Shown: positions 18,367 through 26,832 of the stretch, piece after piece
How positions within the stretch are numbered: the stretch's first letter is position 1
Layout: each line of letters begins with the position of its first letter
NCBI GenBank assembly: GCA_035341015.1
Contig: DAOQUL010000019.1
Coordinates: 1 to 60,854, forward strand
DNA: 60,854 bases
Direction: 5' to 3'
DNA from: JAKQIM01 sp029557965
GTDB lineage: Bacteria > Chloroflexota > Anaerolineae > Anaerolineales > UBA4823
Program-made: the position numbers and the translations under genes
Notes under the pieces: model-generated
What the model was told of the DNA's origin: nothing
The model's database searches: none
What the model saw: only the letters and a program-made list of their open reading frames with translations

Positions 18367-18396
18367 TTGACAATAACTGCAATTGTCTGCTATATT
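18367..18396 (+). promoter_or_regulatory. Strong sigma-70-type promoter of the BREX operon with internal operator
   Basis: TTGACA (18367-18372) and TATATT (18391-18396) are separated by 18 bp. A 6-bp inverted repeat GACAAT/ATTGTC (18369-18374 and 18382-18387) overlaps the -35 box and spacer, a position suited to a repressor, possibly the HTH protein encoded 49 bp downstream. It is the clearest promoter in the island, at the head of about 30 kb of co-directional genes. Confidence 0.6.
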
Positions 18397-18444
18397 GGTG
18401 AGATAATATTGGGGTGTTCGCTCACTGCCAGGTAGGAAAATTCT

Positions 18445-18669
18445 ATGCCAGAAAACTTACCCGACATCTTAACCATCCAAGAAACTTCCGGCTATTTGCG
18501 TATTCCTCTACGGTCGCTTTACAAATTGGCTCAAGAGGGGAATATTCCAGGGCAGAAGGTCGGCCGGCATTGGCGTTTCCGTCGCGCATCGATTGATCGT
18601 TGGTTAGAAGAAAATCCTTTCAAGAAACGCCTGCCAGAAACGCCGGAAGAGGATTTTGATCATGCTTGA
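18445..18669 (+). CDS. Excisionase/MerR-type helix-turn-helix DNA-binding protein
   Basis: 74 aa. It has the compact excisionase-family winged HTH: LTIQETSGYLRIPLRSLYKL, then the turn IPGQKVGRHWRFRRASIDRWL, in which the Gly-Arg-x-Trp-Arg-Phe wing is typical. It is the first gene behind the promoter at 18367-18396 and overlaps the next gene by 8 nt, so it is probably the operon's regulator, perhaps acting on the inverted repeat in that promoter. Members of this family also serve as phage or element excision factors. Confidence 0.8.
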   Translation: MPENLPDILTIQETSGYLRIPLRSLYKLAQEGNIPGQKVGRHWRFRRASIDRWLEENPFKKRLPETPEEDFDHA

Positions 18670-19198
18670 AGTGGAAGAGAAAAAGGCTCTCTTGAGTTTA
18701 CGGCTGCTGATCTGCCGCGCGGCTCAAAAAGACAGCCTGGCTTGGTGGGAAGATGAATCGTTAACCCCGGCTGGCGGCTATTTGCTGGATCGGTTGTTCC
18801 TGACCGATCCGGGCGAGGCGGGCCGCAAGCTGGCGCTGGAAGCAGCCCGGACTCGTTACCAGGCCGCGTTTAATGGTAGTAGTGAGGCCATGCACTTATT
18901 CCGGCTGGATCAGACTGGCGATATCGAGCATGGTTTGCACGGTATTCGTTTATTAGATGTGTCCCTATCGCCAGACCCTATCACAACCTTAGACGATTTG
19001 CAGCAAAAACTGTTGGCATTGATTGGCCAGAAACCACAATACCAAATCGTGGGGGAACGCGCCGAACGTCGCCTTGAGATCAGGCTCAAAAGTCCAATCG
19101 TAAAACCGCAGGTTCTAGAAGCGGCCCAAGCCCTGGCTTGGGCTTGCTTAGAGGCAAAGCAAGGCCAGCCCATCTTTCCTTACATTACACTCCTATGA
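18662..19198 (+). CDS. brxE: BrxE-like BREX protein
   Basis: 178 aa from the ATG at 18662 (AGAGGA 8 nt upstream); a TTG at 18656 is possible. The pattern LSLRLLICRAAQKDSLAWW near the N-terminus, an alanine-rich helix, then MHLFRLDQTGDIE matches what I recall of BrxE, which has LRLxV...K..xWW and HLFRLP...E. BrxE is the first gene of type 6 BREX and precedes brxA, exactly as here. Its biochemical role is unknown. The stop overlaps the brxA start (ATGA). The identification is from memory of the family pattern, not from an alignment. Confidence 0.6.
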   Translation: MLEVEEKKALLSLRLLICRAAQKDSLAWWEDESLTPAGGYLLDRLFLTDPGEAGRKLALEAARTRYQAAFNGSSEAMHLFRLDQTGDIEHGLHGIRLLDVSLSPDPITTLDDLQQKLLALIGQKPQYQIVGERAERRLEIRLKSPIVKPQVLEAAQALAWACLEAKQGQPIFPYITLL

Positions 19199-19986
19199 CA
19201 GATGCCCTCTATACCAGCCGGCTGATCAAAGCCACTGCCCTAATCCCCGATACCAAAGCCCTGTTGGCTGCCTGGGATTTAAGCCAGGATTGGCGGACGA
19301 ACTTTGACAACGCCCGCCGGATGAACATCTTTGGTAAGGCTTCAAGGGCGCGCATTGAAGATATTCTGAATATTTTCCGCCAACGCTATTTTGACGATCC
19401 TGAAGTGGGGCAGGCGCTCGTGACATTGGTTCAAGGCCATGTACCTGCGAATTGGGTTGATCCATTGCTTTATTATTACTCGGTGCAGAACGATCGTACG
19501 CTTCGGGCAATCATCCTCGAAGTGGTGACTCCTCGCCTGCTAAGTGGCTACACCGATGTAACGCTGGAACATGTACAGCGGGCTTTGCGTGACTGGGTGG
19601 CTGAGGGCAAAACCGTAGACAAATGGGGGGAAGAGACCCTGGTGCGAGTTGCCAGGCACTCTTTGGCTGCGTTGCGGGACTTTGGCATCTTACAAGGCAA
19701 AGCGACCAAGTCCATTACCCCCCTATATTTGCCTGTTGAAGCATTTACATTCCTGGCTTATGAGATCTGGCGCAAGGATCATGCCGGTGACAAGGCCCTG
19801 CACAGTGCAGAATGGAATCTGTTCTTTCTGCCCATCCAGGGCGTGGAGCGTTTCTTCTTGGAGGCGCACCAGGAGCGCCTATTGGCTTATTATGCAGCCG
19901 GTTCTGTGGTTCGACTGGAATTTCCAGTGAATTCGCTTGTGGAGGTGGCGCGTGTCCTCGTTGAAAGAGCGCATCCAGCGGCTTGA
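19195..19986 (+). CDS. brxA: BREX protein BrxA (DUF1819)
   Basis: 263 aa from the ATG at 19195, overlapping the previous stop by ATGA. The opening YTSRLIKATALIPDTKALL and the following alpha-helical, NusB-like body (LRAIILEVVTPRLLSGY, FLPIQGVERFFLEAH) are typical of the DUF1819/BrxA family. BrxA is a small DNA-binding protein required in type 1 BREX. brxB overlaps its 3' end by 35 nt, indicating translational coupling. Confidence 0.88.
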   Translation: MTDALYTSRLIKATALIPDTKALLAAWDLSQDWRTNFDNARRMNIFGKASRARIEDILNIFRQRYFDDPEVGQALVTLVQGHVPANWVDPLLYYYSVQNDRTLRAIILEVVTPRLLSGYTDVTLEHVQRALRDWVAEGKTVDKWGEETLVRVARHSLAALRDFGILQGKATKSITPLYLPVEAFTFLAYEIWRKDHAGDKALHSAEWNLFFLPIQGVERFFLEAHQERLLAYYAAGSVVRLEFPVNSLVEVARVLVERAHPAA

Positions 19987-20539
19987 AAGTGATCTGCATG
20001 CCCAACCTATGCGGCATTATGTGTACAGCGACTTGCCCTTCGCTGTCTTTTGTTACCCACCGGACCAGGAATGGACAATGCGCCGGGAGATGCGCCTGCT
20101 TAAAACCAGGCTGGAGAAGGATACGGGCCGCAGGGTGGTGCTGATCTCTCTGGCCGAGTTGCTTTGGCAGGCTGTGGACGAATCCGAAGGTATGAATGCC
20201 CTGACCCAAAAAGAGTGCGAGGAAGGCTTTTCTGCAGCACAGCTTCAGGCTTATGATTACCTGTCCGATCCTGATTGGCGACCGCTTCCCGACCTTCTGG
20301 CGGAGAAATTGCAGGGGTTGGATGCAAACAAGGATTTGGTGTTCATTTGCCGAGCGGGTGCGCTCTCTCCAGATATTTACCGGGTTTCGACATTGTTGGA
20401 TCAGATGAAAGGGCGAACGCGCATCCCTTGTGTATTATTTATGCCAGCCACGAATGATGACAGTGATGGGCTGCGTTTCATGGGGCTGGCTGTCCAGGAG
20501 AGACGGGGAAGTTATCATACAAAGGTTTATATAGATTAG
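19952..20539 (+). CDS. brxB: BREX protein BrxB (DUF1788)
   Basis: 195 aa from the GTG at 19952, preferred because GGAGGTGG lies just upstream; a TTG at 19937 would add five residues. Typical BrxB features are SLKERIQRLESDL at the N-terminus, PFAVFCYPPDQEWTMRRE, DLVFICRAGALSPDIYR with a switch to LLDQMKGRTRIPCVLFMPA, and a final LAVQERRGSYHTKVY. BrxB is a conserved BREX core component of unknown biochemical role. It overlaps brxA and is followed 9 nt later by the first pglX half. Confidence 0.88.
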   Translation: MSSLKERIQRLESDLHAQPMRHYVYSDLPFAVFCYPPDQEWTMRREMRLLKTRLEKDTGRRVVLISLAELLWQAVDESEGMNALTQKECEEGFSAAQLQAYDYLSDPDWRPLPDLLAEKLQGLDANKDLVFICRAGALSPDIYRVSTLLDQMKGRTRIPCVLFMPATNDDSDGLRFMGLAVQERRGSYHTKVYID

Positions 20540-20548
20540 GGGATCGTG

Positions 20549-22591
20549 ATGCCAGCTTTCTTTGCCGATGAATACCTGTCCCACGAGACACGCGATGCCA
20601 TCCATCGCTTTGCCTTGCAGGGCCGGGAAATCTTGACCCGTGAAGCGCGCGACCTGCTGGAAGGTGTTTATGGCCTGCACGAAGATGGCAGTATGGAGCC
20701 GCCGGAGAATCTGCCAGCCTTGGCAGAGCCTGGGGCGCGCCAAATTTACCAACGCCTGCAGCATTTTGTGGCTGATGAAACGCAGGCTGGGCTAGAGTTG
20801 CCTGATGCGGTCGCACGGCTCATAAACGAGACTGCTTTCACACATCTCAACCGCCTGGTGGCGTTCAAAATGTTAGAGACGAGCAAACTGATCCGCGAGG
20901 CGGTAGGGCGCGGCGCAGACTCAAACGGCTTCAAGTTTTATTTAGCTGATCATCCAGATGATGAGGCCAGTTGGAAAGCCGGGCGGGTGGAAATGGCCTA
21001 CCGGAATTTCCTGCTCTGGCAATCGGGCGAGATCGCTCAGGAAGTGCCGGTGTTGTTTGATCCGCAAGCGCTGCCATCCAGTCTGTTTCCGCGTCAGGCA
21101 GCCCTGGCACAGGTACTAGGTTTGCTTAATACGCCAGCACTGATTCCTGCCTGGCAGGCTGAAGAGACGATCGGTTGGATCTATCAGTTCTTTAACGAGC
21201 AAGAGAGCGAAGCAGTATTCGACCGCCTGTTCAAGCAGAAGCAAAAAATTCGCCGGCGAGATATTCCGGCTGCTACGCAACGCTTTACCCCGCGTTGGAT
21301 TGTGCGCTTTTTGGTTGAAAATACTTTGGGAAGATTATGGGTAAGCATGCACCCAGATTCCCATTTATCAGATGCGCTCTGCTACCTGGTTCCTCTATCG
21401 GGCACGCCGCTGCCTGAGCGCATGCGACCGGTGCGCGAGATCAGCTTATTGGACCCGGCTTGTGGCGCAATGCATTTTGGGTTGGTGGCTTTTGATTTGT
21501 TCGTTGCTATGTATCGTGAGGAGATCGAACGAGCTGGCCAGCCAGGTTGGCCAGAAGTTGCGTCGGTGAACGATGAAGCAGATATTGCCTCGGCAATCAT
21601 TGAAAATAACTTGTTTGGCATAGACATTGACCTGCGCGCCGTGCAGCTCTCGGCGCTTGCGCTTTACTTCAAGGCAAAGCGTTTCAACAAGCATACTAAG
21701 ATCACCGACCATAACCTGGCCAGCGCGGATGTTTTGCCTTATAGCACTGCTGACTTGGGGCGCTTTATTGTGCAAATGCATTTTGCCGACCCAATCTTCG
21801 AGAAAATGCTGCGGGGTATCCGCGAGCAACTGGGGGATATCCAACAAGTTGGGTCGCTTTTGCGCATCGAGCGTGAAATGACACAGTTGGTAGAGGAGAA
21901 ACGGCGTAAAGACCAACAGAAGCGCCAGGCCAAATACGGCGATGCCACAGGGATGTTTGGGGCACAAGCTGAGGCCGAGATGGAAACGGGTTATTACAGC
22001 ATCCTGGAAACTCAGTTGATCCAGGCGCTGGATTTCTTTCGCCAGCAGAATACCGGCCAGGGAGATGATCAACGCTTTTTTACCGGTGAGGCGGCTAAGA
22101 GCCTGCGTATCCTGGATTTGTTCCTGCGGCGCTATGATGTGGTGGTTGCCAATCCACCCTATATGTCACGCCGCAGCATGAACGATCAGATGGCGGCTTT
22201 TCTGGACACACACTACCCTGAGGCCAAGGGCGACCTATATGCGGCCTTCATTGCTCGCTGTACCGAGTTGACCGGTGAGGGTGGCCGGGTTGGGATGATC
22301 ACCCAGCAATCCTTTATGTTCATTTCATCCTACGAAAAGCTGCGCACAGGCCTCCTGGATGCGTTTGCGATCGAGACCATGGCCCACACCGGGCCGCACG
22401 CCTTCCCAGAGATCCAGGGCGAAAAGGTGAATACCACCGCTTTCGCCCTGCGCCGCGAGCCGGATGCGGCCCGCCGGGCGAACAGCGTGGGAACTTACTT
22501 CCGCCTGGTGCACGCGCCGGACGCGGACGCCAAACGCCTGGCCTTCGAGAAGGCATTGGCTGAGCTAAAAGGGGTCGAGAGAGAAGGGTAA
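20549..22591 (+). CDS. pglX: PglX1 N-terminal half: BREX adenine methyltransferase domain
   Basis: 680 aa, about half of a normal PglX (roughly 1200 aa). The SAM-binding motif I is LDPACGAMHFG (D302) and the catalytic motif IV is NPPY at 535, so the N6-adenine methyltransferase core is complete. The protein continues through VGMITQQSFMFISSYEKL and stops after GTYFRLVHAPDA, in the linker that normally leads into the specificity half. That missing half is encoded at 24803-26761, after an intervening GmrSD gene. The start could also be the GTG at 20546. The halves presumably reassemble to methylate host DNA and mark it as self. Confidence 0.88.
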   Translation: MPAFFADEYLSHETRDAIHRFALQGREILTREARDLLEGVYGLHEDGSMEPPENLPALAEPGARQIYQRLQHFVADETQAGLELPDAVARLINETAFTHLNRLVAFKMLETSKLIREAVGRGADSNGFKFYLADHPDDEASWKAGRVEMAYRNFLLWQSGEIAQEVPVLFDPQALPSSLFPRQAALAQVLGLLNTPALIPAWQAEETIGWIYQFFNEQESEAVFDRLFKQKQKIRRRDIPAATQRFTPRWIVRFLVENTLGRLWVSMHPDSHLSDALCYLVPLSGTPLPERMRPVREISLLDPACGAMHFGLVAFDLFVAMYREEIERAGQPGWPEVASVNDEADIASAIIENNLFGIDIDLRAVQLSALALYFKAKRFNKHTKITDHNLASADVLPYSTADLGRFIVQMHFADPIFEKMLRGIREQLGDIQQVGSLLRIEREMTQLVEEKRRKDQQKRQAKYGDATGMFGAQAEAEMETGYYSILETQLIQALDFFRQQNTGQGDDQRFFTGEAAKSLRILDLFLRRYDVVVANPPYMSRRSMNDQMAAFLDTHYPEAKGDLYAAFIARCTELTGEGGRVGMITQQSFMFISSYEKLRTGLLDAFAIETMAHTGPHAFPEIQGEKVNTTAFALRREPDAARRANSVGTYFRLVHAPDADAKRLAFEKALAELKGVEREG

Positions 22592-22595
22592 TCCC

Positions 22596-24806
22596 ATGTC
22601 CGATATGATCAAAAGTGTCAAGCAAATTTTTTCTGATCAAATCTTCTTTGTGCCTGATTACCAGCGTGGGTACGCCTGGGAGGAGCGCCAGTGCCAGGAC
22701 CTGCTCGACGACCTGGATTTGCTCTCGGAATCGGGCCGGCATTACACCGGCACGATCGTAGTTTGCCCGCGCACAGAAGATGCCAGCCCGTTCTTAGACG
22801 CCAACCTGCGCGAATATAAAGCTTTTGATATCATTGATGGACAACAGCGCCTGACAACCGTTGTCATTCTGCTAAAAGCCATTCACGACCAATTAAACGC
22901 CGATCCACAACACCAAGCGCTGGCGGTCAACCTGTGCGAGACCTATCTGTTCGCCAGAGACCGCAATGGCCAGCCCTTCACCAAGCTGTCTCTAAATCCC
23001 GACAGCCAGGAATTCTTTGCCAACAATATCCTGGCGCTGCACCCTGGGGTTGGCGGAGCAACCATCCGCTCTCACCAGCGCCTGCACGAAGCCCACGCCA
23101 GGTTTGCCGCGTATTTTGCAGGCAAACAGGCAGAACTGGGCCAGGCCTACACAGACTGGCTGCTGAAGTTTTACGGCAAGGTGATCAATCAGCTCAGGAT
23201 GATCTTCTACCCGGTGACCAGCGAACTGGACGCCGGGGTGATCTTCGAGACGATGAACGACCGCGGTAAACCGCTCACTGAGATGGAGAAGGTCAAAAAC
23301 CATCTCTTATACCTCTCGGCCAAGCTGGAGCTGCCCGATGAAGCGCACCCCCTGACCCGCCGCATCAATGCCGTGTGGAAATTCATTCACGAGAAATTGA
23401 TGGCAGCCAACCTGGCCGGGCGCGGCAACGAGGACCAGCTCTTACGCTCTCACTGGTTGATGGCTTACAACTATGATGCCTCCGATTGGTACAATGCCCG
23501 TTCGATCAAGGCGCATTTCAGCCTGAAGACTTACCGTGACAGGCACACCGATCTGCTCAACGATCTGCTGGTTTATCTCGACAGCTTGCAAAACGCCGCC
23601 TCGGCTTACTGTGATGTCTTTGCGCCGCACCTTTCGGTTGCCTTCAGCAATTTCGATCAGCCTGAAGTTCGCCAGCAGATCGTCCTCTGGAGCAAGAAAA
23701 TTGCCCGTCAGGGCGTGCGCGCAGCTTACCTGCCTCTCTTGATCGCTCTGCGCCTCAAAGCCACAGATGGCGGCGCAGCGTACTTGAAAGCAGTGCAGCT
23801 GCTCGAGAAATTCACCTTCCGGGTATTCACGCTCAAGCGCACGCGCTCCAATGCTGGCCAGACTGCTCTGTTCCGGCTTGGGTACCAGTTTTACTACGGC
23901 CAGGGCGAAGAATGGTTGCTGGAAGAGATCGCCCAGTTATTGGTGCTCTACAGCTCCCAAGACGAATTTGCCAAGGCATGGGAGGACGAAAAACGCAACT
24001 GGTACGATTGGAATGGGATCAATTACTTTTTGTACGAGTTTGAGCATCACCTGGCAGAGGGTCGAGCCATTGAAATGACCTGGGAAGTAATTGCCTCTCG
24101 TTCTCGCGCCACCTCCATTGAGCATATCTTGCCGCAAACCCCCACTGACCCGGCCTGGTTGGGGCGGTTTTCGCCGGAAAAACGCCAGCGGTGGACCAAC
24201 GATTACGCCAACTTGACCCTGACCTTCGATAACAGCAAACTTGGCAACCTGCGCTTTGAAACGAAAAAAGGTGCACCGGGTCAAAAAGGTACCTATGCCA
24301 ACTCACCTCTATTTGTCGAGAAGGATATTGCCAGGTATGCCGACTGGGACGAGGCTGCCCTGCTTGAGCGGCGCGGCCAGATCAAGAATTGGGCGTTGGA
24401 ACGCTGGCATGTGGAGGTGACCCCTCGACCCGAGCAGCCGCGCAGCACGATCGAGGGCATGATTGCCTATGCAGACGAATATGGGCTGGGGGATGCGCTA
24501 GATACGATCCACCAGGCGCTCAGGCGCATGAAGATGTGGCCCACCATCCGCCAGGGCTTGCAGTACCGCAGCCCGCACAATTACCGGCGCAGCATGCTTG
24601 TGATCTATGTGCGCACATTCGGCTTCGAGATTTATTTCTACCCCAATAACTTTTCCGCTTACCCCGGCCTAACTGCCGAAGATACCATGGAAATCCTGGG
24701 TCTGAACAATGGCTATAACCGGCTGCTGCAGCAAGATGTGCCCGAATTCATCGATGGGTTGAAGAGACTGGAGCAGCGCATTGGTCAGGGAGCCCCCACC
24801 TCATGA
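22596..24806 (+). CDS. GmrSD/BrxU-like type IV restriction enzyme (DUF262-DUF1524)
   Basis: 736 aa. The DUF262 (GmrS-like) part has VPDYQRGYAWEE near residue 20 and the NTP-binding DIIDGQQRLTT with D81-G-Q-Q-R85. The DUF1524 (GmrD-like) nuclease part has SIEHILPQTP with H510, followed by ANLTLTFDNSKLGNL. Such fusions cut DNA carrying modified cytosines. BrxU, a GmrSD homologue, complements BREX in other islands. Here the gene sits between the two halves of pglX: it starts 4 nt after the N-half stop, and its own stop overlaps the C-half start (ATGA). GC content is similar to pglX. Confidence 0.88.
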   Translation: MSDMIKSVKQIFSDQIFFVPDYQRGYAWEERQCQDLLDDLDLLSESGRHYTGTIVVCPRTEDASPFLDANLREYKAFDIIDGQQRLTTVVILLKAIHDQLNADPQHQALAVNLCETYLFARDRNGQPFTKLSLNPDSQEFFANNILALHPGVGGATIRSHQRLHEAHARFAAYFAGKQAELGQAYTDWLLKFYGKVINQLRMIFYPVTSELDAGVIFETMNDRGKPLTEMEKVKNHLLYLSAKLELPDEAHPLTRRINAVWKFIHEKLMAANLAGRGNEDQLLRSHWLMAYNYDASDWYNARSIKAHFSLKTYRDRHTDLLNDLLVYLDSLQNAASAYCDVFAPHLSVAFSNFDQPEVRQQIVLWSKKIARQGVRAAYLPLLIALRLKATDGGAAYLKAVQLLEKFTFRVFTLKRTRSNAGQTALFRLGYQFYYGQGEEWLLEEIAQLLVLYSSQDEFAKAWEDEKRNWYDWNGINYFLYEFEHHLAEGRAIEMTWEVIASRSRATSIEHILPQTPTDPAWLGRFSPEKRQRWTNDYANLTLTFDNSKLGNLRFETKKGAPGQKGTYANSPLFVEKDIARYADWDEAALLERRGQIKNWALERWHVEVTPRPEQPRSTIEGMIAYADEYGLGDALDTIHQALRRMKMWPTIRQGLQYRSPHNYRRSMLVIYVRTFGFEIYFYPNNFSAYPGLTAEDTMEILGLNNGYNRLLQQDVPEFIDGLKRLEQRIGQGAPTS

Positions 24807-26761
24807 CCGCCCCCCTGCCATCCAACGTTTACCGCCTGCCCCAGGCCGATTTCGACGCCATTCCAGGCAGCCCGTGGGTGTATTGGATACAGCCAATCGT
24901 GCGGAAGGTGTTTGAAAATTTGTCGTCCTTAAAAGAGGTTGTTCCCCCTAAACATGGATTGTCTACTTGTGATAATTTGAGATTCCTTCGCTTTTGGTGG
25001 GAAATTCCAACACATGATATAGATTTTGGTTTGGCTAATTATTCATTAGCTCGAATATCGGAAAAGAAATGGTTTCCATATATGAAAGGAGGCCCTTTCA
25101 AAAAATGGTATGGTAACCAAGAGTATCTTTTCAATTGGACTAACGGTGGCAGTGAAATAAAATCTGATATTGTTCGAAGATTCCCTTATCTAAAGGGGAA
25201 TTGGGGTATGGTTGTAACTAATTCTGATTTTTATTTTTCAGAAGGCATCACTTGGTCTGATCTGAGCACAAAAAAGTTCGGTGTGCGTTACTTACCACCT
25301 GGGTTTGGCTTTGATGTAAAAGGTTCATCTGGTTTTCCCAAAAATGAATTAATATTTGTTTCTATGGCAGTTATGAATTCCCAATGGATGAACTATATAT
25401 TGGGCTTATTAAATCCTACAGTGTCGTTTCAAGTGGGAGACATAGCAAGAGTACCTTTCCAATTACCAACCCATAATCAAAAGCGGGTTCTTGAAAACTT
25501 GGTAATTGCTTCAATTTATATTCAACAATCCCAAGCACAATCAGATGAAAAAACCTTTGATTTCATCTCCCCGTTGCCTTGGTTAATTGGTTTGCGATCG
25601 TTGACGCGTCTGCAAGCCCATTTACAACAACTCGAAACCCAAATGGACAATGAGGTCTTTGTCTTGTACGGCATCTCCCCGGCAGACCGCGCCGCCATCG
25701 AAGCTGAACTGGCGGGCGGGGCGCTGGGCGAGGCTGAAGAGCCTGCCCCCGATGCCACCGTCGAAGACGAGGAAGAAGCCCCTGCCGCCGGCATGAGCGC
25801 CCAAGAGCTGGCCGTGCGCTGGGTCTCATATGCTGTGGGCATCGTGCTGGGGCGCTTCCAGCCGGGCCTGCTCGGGGCGCTCGGCTCGGCCGTCTACCGC
25901 CGCTCCGATTTCGCCGTCGGCTCACTGCCCGCCCCAGATGAAGCAGAATTTGATGAGTTGGTGGGGTCTGCGGATACCTTTGCACACATTGATCCACAAG
26001 GCGGGCGGCACGTCTTCCCCGCCGCCGTCGAGCAGGCCCTGCAGGCCCTGGCCCTGCCGGATGGCATCGCCGTGCTGGATGCAGACAGTCCGCGCGACCT
26101 GCCTGCCCTGGTCAGCCAGGCGTTGGAACTGATGCTTGGTGAATCCCAGGCGCAGGCCGTGATCCAGGCTGCCGCCAACGGGGACCTGCGCAAGTTCTTG
26201 GAGAAAGATTTCTTCACCGCCTGGCATTTCAAATGGTACCGCAAGCGTCCGGTGTACTGGCCGATCCAAAGCAGTAAGCGCTCTTACGGCTTCGTGCTCT
26301 TCCACGAGAAGATCACCCGCGACACCCTGTATGCTTTACAGCATGAGCCGTATCTGGATACCAGGCGCAATGCAGTGGCGTTGAAGATGGCTGACCTGCG
26401 CACCGCGCTGGCCAGCGCTAGCGGCACACTGCGTAAGAAGCTGGAGAAGGAGCTGGATGAGCTACAAAAGCTGGCGGATGAGCTGACCGAGTTCGCCAGG
26501 GATTTGGAAGCAATCACGCTGGGTGGTTATGCGCCGGAAGCGGATTGGATCGATGACGGCGTGATCTTGCGCATGGCGCCGCTGTGGAAAGTGATCCCGG
26601 TCTGGAAGAGCGAGCCGAAGAAGTATTGGGAGCGCCTGGAAGCTGGAGACTTCGATTGGAGCCATATGGCGATGAAGTATTGGCCGGAGCGAGTGAAGGG
26701 GAAGTGCAAGACGAATAAATCCTATGCGATTGCGCATAGGCACGAGGAGTGGTATGGATGA
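24803..26761 (+). CDS. pglX: PglX1 C-terminal half: target recognition and scaffold
   Basis: 652 aa. It starts in the normal mid-protein region of PglX (YRLPQADFDAIPGSPWVYWI), then LSTCDNLRFLRFWWEI, which opens the target-recognition domain. It ends with the family-typical DDGVILRMAPLWKVIPVW, the DWSH segment and a KCKTNKSYAIAHRHEEWY tail. It has no methyltransferase motifs of its own. The start ATG overlaps the GmrSD stop. Roughly 24905-25600 is AT-rich (about 37% GC in sampled lines) against about 70% on the 3' side, so the recognition segment looks exchanged. It presumably pairs with the half at 20549-22591 to give sequence specificity. Confidence 0.85.
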   Translation: MTAPLPSNVYRLPQADFDAIPGSPWVYWIQPIVRKVFENLSSLKEVVPPKHGLSTCDNLRFLRFWWEIPTHDIDFGLANYSLARISEKKWFPYMKGGPFKKWYGNQEYLFNWTNGGSEIKSDIVRRFPYLKGNWGMVVTNSDFYFSEGITWSDLSTKKFGVRYLPPGFGFDVKGSSGFPKNELIFVSMAVMNSQWMNYILGLLNPTVSFQVGDIARVPFQLPTHNQKRVLENLVIASIYIQQSQAQSDEKTFDFISPLPWLIGLRSLTRLQAHLQQLETQMDNEVFVLYGISPADRAAIEAELAGGALGEAEEPAPDATVEDEEEAPAAGMSAQELAVRWVSYAVGIVLGRFQPGLLGALGSAVYRRSDFAVGSLPAPDEAEFDELVGSADTFAHIDPQGGRHVFPAAVEQALQALALPDGIAVLDADSPRDLPALVSQALELMLGESQAQAVIQAAANGDLRKFLEKDFFTAWHFKWYRKRPVYWPIQSSKRSYGFVLFHEKITRDTLYALQHEPYLDTRRNAVALKMADLRTALASASGTLRKKLEKELDELQKLADELTEFARDLEAITLGGYAPEADWIDDGVILRMAPLWKVIPVWKSEPKKYWERLEAGDFDWSHMAMKYWPERVKGKCKTNKSYAIAHRHEEWYG

Positions 26762-26832
26762 TCATAACTTTATCTCATGACAGATCCAATGTTAAACCTT
26801 TCCGTTATTAGATGGGGCTGGAGGAACATGAA

